10,684 nt of DNA, taken from Clostridia bacterium (GTDB lineage: Bacteria; Bacillota_A; Clostridia; Oscillospirales; CAG-272). Shown in pieces: positions 6,649-10,684 of the stretch. The notes under the pieces are model-generated. The model searched no databases. It saw only the letters and a list, made by a program, of their open reading frames with translations, and was not told the origin of the DNA. Positions within the stretch are counted from its first letter, which is position 1. Each line of letters starts with the position of its first letter. The position numbers and the translations under genes were made by a program. The stretch lies in assembly GCA_017414585.1 (NCBI GenBank), contig JAFQLN010000127.1:1-10684 (forward strand), read 5' to 3'.

Positions 6649-8070
6649 TTATGCCAGCGTGACTTTCAGGCAATTGGTATACTGTGTCGGAAGGTTTTCG
6701 GGGAGAGAGACGGTAAGAACACCGAAATTCTGTGCGAACGGTACTTCCCCATAGCCGAGAAGCATAACTTTTTCGACATGATCCTCTTCCGTAAAGGATT
6801 TTAGGACTGCCCGACGATCTTCCGGTGCGTGCATCATGAATGCATAGACATCCTTGTCCTCACAGGTAAAGCGATAATCGGAAGAACCCCATGCGACTTC
6901 GGATTCGCGGAAACCGTCGATGATGACCTTGGATTCCCCTTCGCCGTAGACACGCCACGGTCTTGTACCGTAAACGCCTTCGGCAGCAGCGTCGAACCAT
7001 GTACCGATTTCTTCCAGAGTCCAGCGTTCCCATTCGTCGATGGTACCGTCGGGACGCTGAAGGATGTTGAGCAGCATGGTGCCGTTCTTGGAAATGATAT
7101 CCACGAGCATTTCAATGATGTGTCCGGGCTTCTTGTAGACCTGACGTACATCGTAGAACCAATTGCCGATACAGGTATCCGTTTCCCACGGATCTTCCTG
7201 AATACCGGGGAGCTGACTCTTTTCGATATCCAGAACACCAACCTTGAAAATTGCGGCATCACGGTTTTTCTGGGTGTATACGGCGTTGTTGAAGCCGTGT
7301 CTTGCAATGGAATCATTGTAAAGATAAGCAACCGCTTCCAGACCGTGCGCATGACCGTCACTGCTGAACGGCAGTTCACTGTCGGAGTATAGAAGATCCG
7401 GATGGAATTTGTCTACCATTTCCTTGACCGCTGCCAGCCAGTAATCCTGAAAACGGGTATTCGCGGTCAGCCACGGACAGTTCTTTTCATCATGTTCATA
7501 GTTGTCGTGGTAGAAATCGCGGTATGCGGGATCGTTTCCATCATAGGGAACACCTGCAAACGGACCGGTTTTGTCCGCACCCTTGTTGTGACGCCACCAC
7601 GAGAAGGATGCAGCCAGATGTTCGGTCAGACCGAACGGCATATTGTATTTGTCAGCCGCTGCTTTCCATGCGCCGCAGATATCTCTGCCGGGACCGATAT
7701 TGACGGAATTGAAGCGGTTCACTTCGGATGCGTAGTTGAAGAAGTTATCATGATGGGTTGCCTGTGCAACGAAGAAACGCGCACCTGCACGATGGTAAAG
7801 AGCCATCAGCTCATCCGGATCGAATTTTTCAGCTTTCCACAAAGCACAGATGTCCTTATAGCCGAACTTTGACGGATGACCGTAATGGCGGACATGATAC
7901 CGATACTGGTCGGAACCTTCGACGTACATATGACGTGCGTACCAGTCACCGTACATCGGAACGGACTGCGGTCCCCAGTGACTCCAGATACCGAACTTGA
8001 CATCCCTGAACCAGTCCGGCACCTTGTAGTTGTAGAGAGATTCAAATGAAGGGTTGAATTTTGTTTCCAT
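6649..8070 (-). CDS. Alpha-L-fucosidase, glycoside hydrolase family 29
   Basis: A 473-residue GH29 enzyme. The N-terminal catalytic barrel begins with WFRDVKFGIWSHWGP (20-34), including the HWG of the active site, followed by ATHHDNF (104-110) with the paired histidines of the family, NSVNIGPGRDICG (121-133), and PDLLYSDSELPF (224-235). D230 aligns with the Asp that acts as nucleophile in the usual WFDG motif. A smaller beta-rich domain follows from about residue 380. GH29 enzymes hydrolyse terminal alpha-L-fucosides with retention, and some related enzymes accept L-galactosides. No signal peptide is visible, so the substrate must be imported; no transporter lies in the window. It is the first gene of the operon, with AAAGGA eight bases before the ATG. 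The divergent AraC gene is its likely regulator. The YSDSE in place of WFDG suggests a less common subgroup. Confidence 0.93.
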   Translation of the reverse strand: METKFNPSFESLYNYKVPDWFRDVKFGIWSHWGPQSVPMYGDWYARHMYVEGSDQYRYHVRHYGHPSKFGYKDICALWKAEKFDPDELMALYHRAGARFFVAQATHHDNFFNYASEVNRFNSVNIGPGRDICGAWKAAADKYNMPFGLTEHLAASFSWWRHNKGADKTGPFAGVPYDGNDPAYRDFYHDNYEHDEKNCPWLTANTRFQDYWLAAVKEMVDKFHPDLLYSDSELPFSSDGHAHGLEAVAYLYNDSIARHGFNNAVYTQKNRDAAIFKVGVLDIEKSQLPGIQEDPWETDTCIGNWFYDVRQVYKKPGHIIEMLVDIISKNGTMLLNILQRPDGTIDEWERWTLEEIGTWFDAAAEGVYGTRPWRVYGEGESKVIIDGFRESEVAWGSSDYRFTCEDKDVYAFMMHAPEDRRAVLKSFTEEDHVEKVMLLGYGEVPFAQNFGVLTVSLPENLPTQYTNCLKVTLA

Positions 8071-8121
8071 GAGTAAAATCCTTTCTTATGTTGAGATTTT
8101 ATGTTCGGTTCAGCCGCTTTC

Positions 8122-8150
8122 ATTATAGCCTATCCAGAACAGCATTACCT
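8122..8150 (-). promoter_or_regulatory. Candidate activator-dependent promoter of the fucosidase operon
   Basis: The minus strand has a perfect TATAAT at 8122-8127, about 50 bases before the fucosidase ATG. At 17 bases spacing the -35 position (8145-8150) reads AGGTAA, a poor match, and shifts of one base do not help. There is no TG extension before the -10 box. A good -10 with a bad -35 fits promoters that need an activator, and an AraC-family gene is transcribed divergently. Confidence 0.55.
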
Positions 8151-8217
8151 GAGAAAAACAACCACAAAATATAAAAATCCTATCATATATTCCGGATACA
8201 GAATTCCCGCCGCCCTC

Positions 8218-8246
8218 TTGACAAATTCTCAAGGCATATTTATAAT
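8218..8246 (+). promoter_or_regulatory. Perfect sigma-A type promoter for araC-family/phosphoesterase genes
   Basis: TTGACA (8218-8223) and TATAAT (8241-8246) are separated by exactly 17 bases, a full consensus match. Transcription should begin near 8253, leaving a leader of about 58 bases before the regulator's ATG. The strength of the core promoter contrasts with the regulator's weak ribosome binding site. Confidence 0.85.
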
Positions 8247-8310
8247 ATACACATAAAAACGACCTCACCCCCGTCATTATTTATGTTTTTTATTATGAAA
8301 GCGGCAGACT

Positions 8311-9159
8311 ATGAAATCTACGGAACACGGTGTTCTTGAAACATCGGATCTTTACTTTTTTTCACCGTCGCAAATTGCGAAAAAACTTCATTTTTACCCT
8401 GTCAGTGCGGGACATTTTTTCTGCGTCAAAGGCTATCACCTGATCCGCGAAAACTATGACAGTCTGCTTGTCACACATATCATCCGCGGATCGTTTACCT
8501 ACATCAAAAACGGACAGCATCATACCGCCTATGCCGGAGAAACCGTTATTCTGGACTGCTACAAAAATCATGAGTATTACACGAACGATTCGTTTGAGTC
8601 CATCTGGGTACATTTCAGCGGCAGCAACTGTCTGGCTGTCTATCATGAAATCGAACGCACGCTCGGAAGTACCGTCTGCTGCCGTAATCCGCACAGAACA
8701 GAGGAAATGCTGTTCCGTCTATTTGATGCGATCAGCGGTGAGAAGAACATGACGGAAACAGAGCTCTCCTTGGAACTTTACAAGCTGCTCATGGAACTGA
8801 TGGCACCCGACAGCTCCCCTGAAAGCCAAACCGGACGCTATGATGCACTGATACAGGATGTGAAGGACTATATTTCCGCACATCTGAGCGAACGTCTGCT
8901 GGTCAGGGCTCTGGCTGAACGGGTGTACATGAGTTCAACGCACTTTTCCCGTATCTTCAAGCATCAAACAGGTCTGTCGCCGTATGAATATGTCCTGATC
9001 ATGCGCATCAACCGTGCAAAGGAACTGCTGCATCAGACCGACTGGAGCATCTCGCGGATTGCTTACTCGGTCGGCTTCAACAGCGAATCCAATTTTATCC
9101 GTTTCTTTTCTCTGAATACCGGAATCACGCCGAACCGATTCCGGAAACTGAAATTTTGA
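8311..9159 (+). CDS. AraC family transcriptional regulator
   Basis: A 282-residue regulator in two parts. The N-terminal half (about 15-110) is a cupin-like ligand-binding region of the AraC sugar-sensor type, with short beta strands such as YAGETVILDCYKNHEYY. The C-terminal hundred residues (about 183-282) form the double helix-turn-helix DNA-binding domain, with the hallmark second-half pattern ending IAYSVGFNSESNFIRFF followed by TGITPNRFR. Family members of this layout usually activate adjacent sugar genes on binding the sugar. It is divergent from the fucosidase operon, which makes that operon its most likely target. It is followed 11 bases later by the phosphoesterase gene. No good ribosome binding site precedes the ATG (gcggcagact), so its level may be kept low despite the perfect promoter. 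The family call is very safe; the ligand is unknown. Confidence 0.95.
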   Translation: MKSTEHGVLETSDLYFFSPSQIAKKLHFYPVSAGHFFCVKGYHLIRENYDSLLVTHIIRGSFTYIKNGQHHTAYAGETVILDCYKNHEYYTNDSFESIWVHFSGSNCLAVYHEIERTLGSTVCCRNPHRTEEMLFRLFDAISGEKNMTETELSLELYKLLMELMAPDSSPESQTGRYDALIQDVKDYISAHLSERLLVRALAERVYMSSTHFSRIFKHQTGLSPYEYVLIMRINRAKELLHQTDWSISRIAYSVGFNSESNFIRFFSLNTGITPNRFRKLKF

Positions 9160-9170
9160 AGGAGACCTTT

Positions 9171-10178
9171 ATGCTTTCCAGTGAAACCATCCGCCGTTTT
9201 ATTCTTGAAGCCAAAGCAAGAATTGAAATACTGCGGCACGACGATTCTCTGATCATGCCGCTGTTTACCGATCTGCACACGCCGTCTCCGGATCATGAAT
9301 CGACGCTTCTGCTCACAGAACTTCTGTCAGATCTGACAAGGGAAGTTCCGTGCGATGCGGTCCTCAACCTGGGCGACCTTCTCGATATGCTGGGCAGAAG
9401 CCGGCACATCCCGACTGACGAACTGACTGTGTTTTTCAATGCCCTGCTTGAAAAACTGGACAATGCCGCCGCCTGTCCGCTTCTATGCGTTCCGGGCAAC
9501 CACGATGCTGTCGGTACGGATTTCTTCCATCCGGCATACTGGAATGCAATTGTCAAGCACAGATTCGCCAATGCAGCCGCTGCATATGATGAATCGGGTT
9601 CGTATTTCTATTTGGATTTTGACCGCGCGGATACACGCTTTATTGTGCTTTCCACGCCCTGCGCCAGTGATATTGAAGCGGAATTTCCAACCCAGATCTG
9701 GCGTTTCGGCGATAATCAGCTTCGATGGCTCGAAAATACGGCGCTGGATACGAATAAGCACGTCATTCTCCTGATGCACGCCCCCTTCTTCAGCGAGTAC
9801 CGCGGAAGTATGACCTCCACGCTCGGTGTGTGGACGGGAACACGTGCGGCTGTTTCCTATATTTATGCCCTGTGCGGCAGAATCGAAGAAGCGGAAGCAG
9901 CATCGGCAATTCTGTCACGGTTTCATGAAAAAACAGGTCGGCTGACCGCCTGCCTGAGCGGACACACCCATGCGGACTCTCTGCACGCGCCGCTTGAAGA
10001 AAAGAACGGGTTCAGAAATCCGCTTCCCTGTCCGCAGGCAGTCACGCGCAGTTTCACTCATCCCAGATCCGGCGAAAGGCACTGCGGCTTTGCCATGGAT
10101 GTACTGGTGTGGACCCCTTCTGCCCACAGGCTCGATCTCGTCCGCATCGGTGACGGTGAAGACAGAAGGATTCTGTAA
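9171..10178 (+). CDS. Calcineurin-like metallophosphoesterase
   Basis: A 335-residue phosphoesterase with the complete dinuclear metal site of the calcineurin-like family in order: D34-x-H36 in FTDLHT, D69 in NLGDLLD, N110-H111 in PGNHDA, H203 in LMHAPF and the paired histidines H265/H267 in SGHTHAD. No signal peptide or membrane segment is seen, so it should act in the cytoplasm. Such enzymes split phosphomonoesters or phosphodiesters, including cyclic nucleotides and nucleotide-linked compounds; the substrate here is not predictable. The frame is open to a TTG at 9156 that overlaps the regulator's stop, but the ATG at 9171 is preferred because AAGGAG (9159-9164) lies six bases before it. 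It is cotranscribed with the AraC-family gene, an unusual pairing that hints at a role in the same sugar response. No clear terminator hairpin follows it. Confidence 0.92.
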   Translation: MLSSETIRRFILEAKARIEILRHDDSLIMPLFTDLHTPSPDHESTLLLTELLSDLTREVPCDAVLNLGDLLDMLGRSRHIPTDELTVFFNALLEKLDNAAACPLLCVPGNHDAVGTDFFHPAYWNAIVKHRFANAAAAYDESGSYFYLDFDRADTRFIVLSTPCASDIEAEFPTQIWRFGDNQLRWLENTALDTNKHVILLMHAPFFSEYRGSMTSTLGVWTGTRAAVSYIYALCGRIEEAEAASAILSRFHEKTGRLTACLSGHTHADSLHAPLEEKNGFRNPLPCPQAVTRSFTHPRSGERHCGFAMDVLVWTPSAHRLDLVRIGDGEDRRIL

Positions 10179-10234
10179 GCCTTTTCTCTTTCTTCCAACC
10201 ACAATATTTCAAAAAAACATAACAAGATTTTTTA

Positions 10235-10263
10235 TTTACTATTTTCACAAATAATGGTATTCT
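10235..10263 (+). promoter_or_regulatory. Candidate promoter for the right-edge gene
   Basis: TTTACT (10235-10240) and TATTCT (10258-10263) are 17 bases apart, a moderate match to the housekeeping consensus in the AT-rich gap between the phosphoesterase and the right-edge gene. Other AT-rich choices exist nearby, so the exact boxes are uncertain. Confidence 0.45.
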
Positions 10264-10270
10264 ATAGGCA

Positions 10271-10299
10271 AAGAACAAACATAGTTCCTCCCTGTTCTT
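10271..10299. promoter_or_regulatory. Inverted repeat aagaaca-N15-tgttctt, possible operator
   Basis: A perfect 7-bp inverted repeat (10271-10277 with 10293-10299) lies just downstream of the candidate -10 box at 10258-10263 and about 50 bases before the next ATG. The position would suit a repressor site. As RNA it could also form a weak hairpin, but there is no T-run after it, so a terminator is unlikely. Confidence 0.4.
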
Positions 10300-10345
10300 A
10301 CTTTCCCAATGAACGGCTTCTTTTGCCAAGACAGAAAGGATTATT

Positions 10346-10684
10346 ATGAGCTACAGTGAAAAAGATTTAAACATCATCCGTGAACTTGCCAAGCAGTATA
10401 TGGAAATTGCCATGTCCGACAAGCATGTGAAGATGCGCAGGCGTTTTCGCGATAACAACGACCTCAAGATCGTCCGTCCGCCGGTCATCATGGAAGAGAT
10501 TCCATGGCACGAAATGAACTACGAACACGCACTCGACTGCATCTGCGAAGACAATAATCTGCGCAATGTAGAAAGAAACTTCCGCGTGGCTCTCTTCCGC
10601 GAAAAATATTTCAAATGTGACAACTTTATTGAACCGTATTATATTGTCGGCAAGTCCTACTCGAATACCGGAGACGGATTTGCC
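10346..10684 (+). CDS. Partial gene, probable URO-D superfamily protein (N-terminal 113 residues)
   Basis: An open frame starts at the ATG at 10346, with AAAGGA (10335-10340) five bases upstream, and runs off the window end after 113 codons. It begins MSYSEKDLNIIRELAKQYME and continues with a charged MRRRFRDNNDL (about residues 30-40), VRPPVIMEEIPWHEMN (43-58) and, further on, NFIEPYYIVGKSY. From memory this pattern (an ELAKQ..EIA opening, a W- or R-rich helix, then RP-x-V and IPWxEM) matches a group of proteins annotated as URO-D-like in gut anaerobes. It differs clearly from the shorter URO-D-like protein at 330-1331. The catalytic part lies beyond the window, so function cannot be judged. 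It appears to have its own promoter. Confidence 0.65.
   Translation, partial: MSYSEKDLNIIRELAKQYMEIAMSDKHVKMRRRFRDNNDLKIVRPPVIMEEIPWHEMNYEHALDCICEDNNLRNVERNFRVALFREKYFKCDNFIEPYYIVGKSYSNTGDGFA

Larger units (their letters stand above)
8113..8305. promoter_or_regulatory. Paired inverted 14-mers flanking the divergent promoter region
   Basis: gccgctttcattat at 8113-8126 is matched on the opposite strand by attatgaaagcggc at 8292-8305, with one mismatch in 14. One copy overlaps the -10 box of the fucosidase operon; the other sits directly before the araC-family start codon. Each copy therefore reads attatgaaagcggc or its near twin just before or within the leader of the gene it faces. This symmetry suggests binding sites for the divergently encoded AraC-family protein or another regulator, possibly bridged by looping. 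It could also reflect duplication of a short leader sequence. Confidence 0.5.

Noticed and set aside
9156..9170. TTG start for the phosphoesterase overlapping the regulator stop
   Set aside because: The AAGGAG site lies inside this extension and is correctly placed for the ATG at 9171.

Overview
The window looks like a carbohydrate-utilisation region of a low-to-mid GC, probably gut-dwelling Firmicutes/Clostridia-type bacterium. The basis is textbook sigma-A promoters (two perfect TTGACA-17-TATAAT matches), strong AGGAG-type ribosome binding sites, short intergenic gaps, and a hairpin-rich intergenic repeat at the left end of a kind I associate with gut Clostridia. A Lentisphaerae-type genome, also rich in URO-D-like and heparinase-like genes, cannot be excluded. 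No RNA gene, CRISPR array, transposase or transporter was seen.

Layout, left to right. Positions 1-263 hold a cluster of five hairpins bounded by partly inverted ends, with no gene. Two minus-strand genes follow, driven by a perfect promoter at 3332-3360: a heparinase II/III-type protein (1405-3234) and a URO-D-superfamily protein (330-1331) that lacks the usual zinc motif. A terminator hairpin at 3437-3489 separates this unit from a second minus-strand operon (8070 down to 3495). In transcription order that operon holds a GH29 alpha-L-fucosidase, a glucose-dehydrogenase-like MDR oxidoreductase, a zinc MDR dehydrogenase resembling L-galactonate 5-dehydrogenase, and a lactonase-type amidohydrolase. 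A 240-bp divergent promoter region (8071-8310) then leads to two plus-strand genes, an AraC-family regulator (8311-9159) and a metallophosphoesterase (9171-10178). After a 167-bp promoter region, the window ends inside a further gene (10346 onward) that resembles a second, distinct URO-D-superfamily family.

How they may work together (inference): the fucosidase has no signal peptide, so it should act on imported oligosaccharides. It would release L-fucose, or the related sugar L-galactose. The 401-aa dehydrogenase could oxidise the sugar to its lactone, the amidohydrolase could open the lactone to the aldonate, and the LgoD-like dehydrogenase could oxidise the aldonate. This would be an oxidative, non-phosphorylating route for fucose-type sugars, under the divergent AraC regulator. 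The AraC gene has a perfect promoter, while the fucosidase operon has a good -10 box but a poor -35 box, which fits activator-dependent expression. The heparinase-like and URO-D-like genes may handle another part of the same glycan, but nothing in the sequence proves it.
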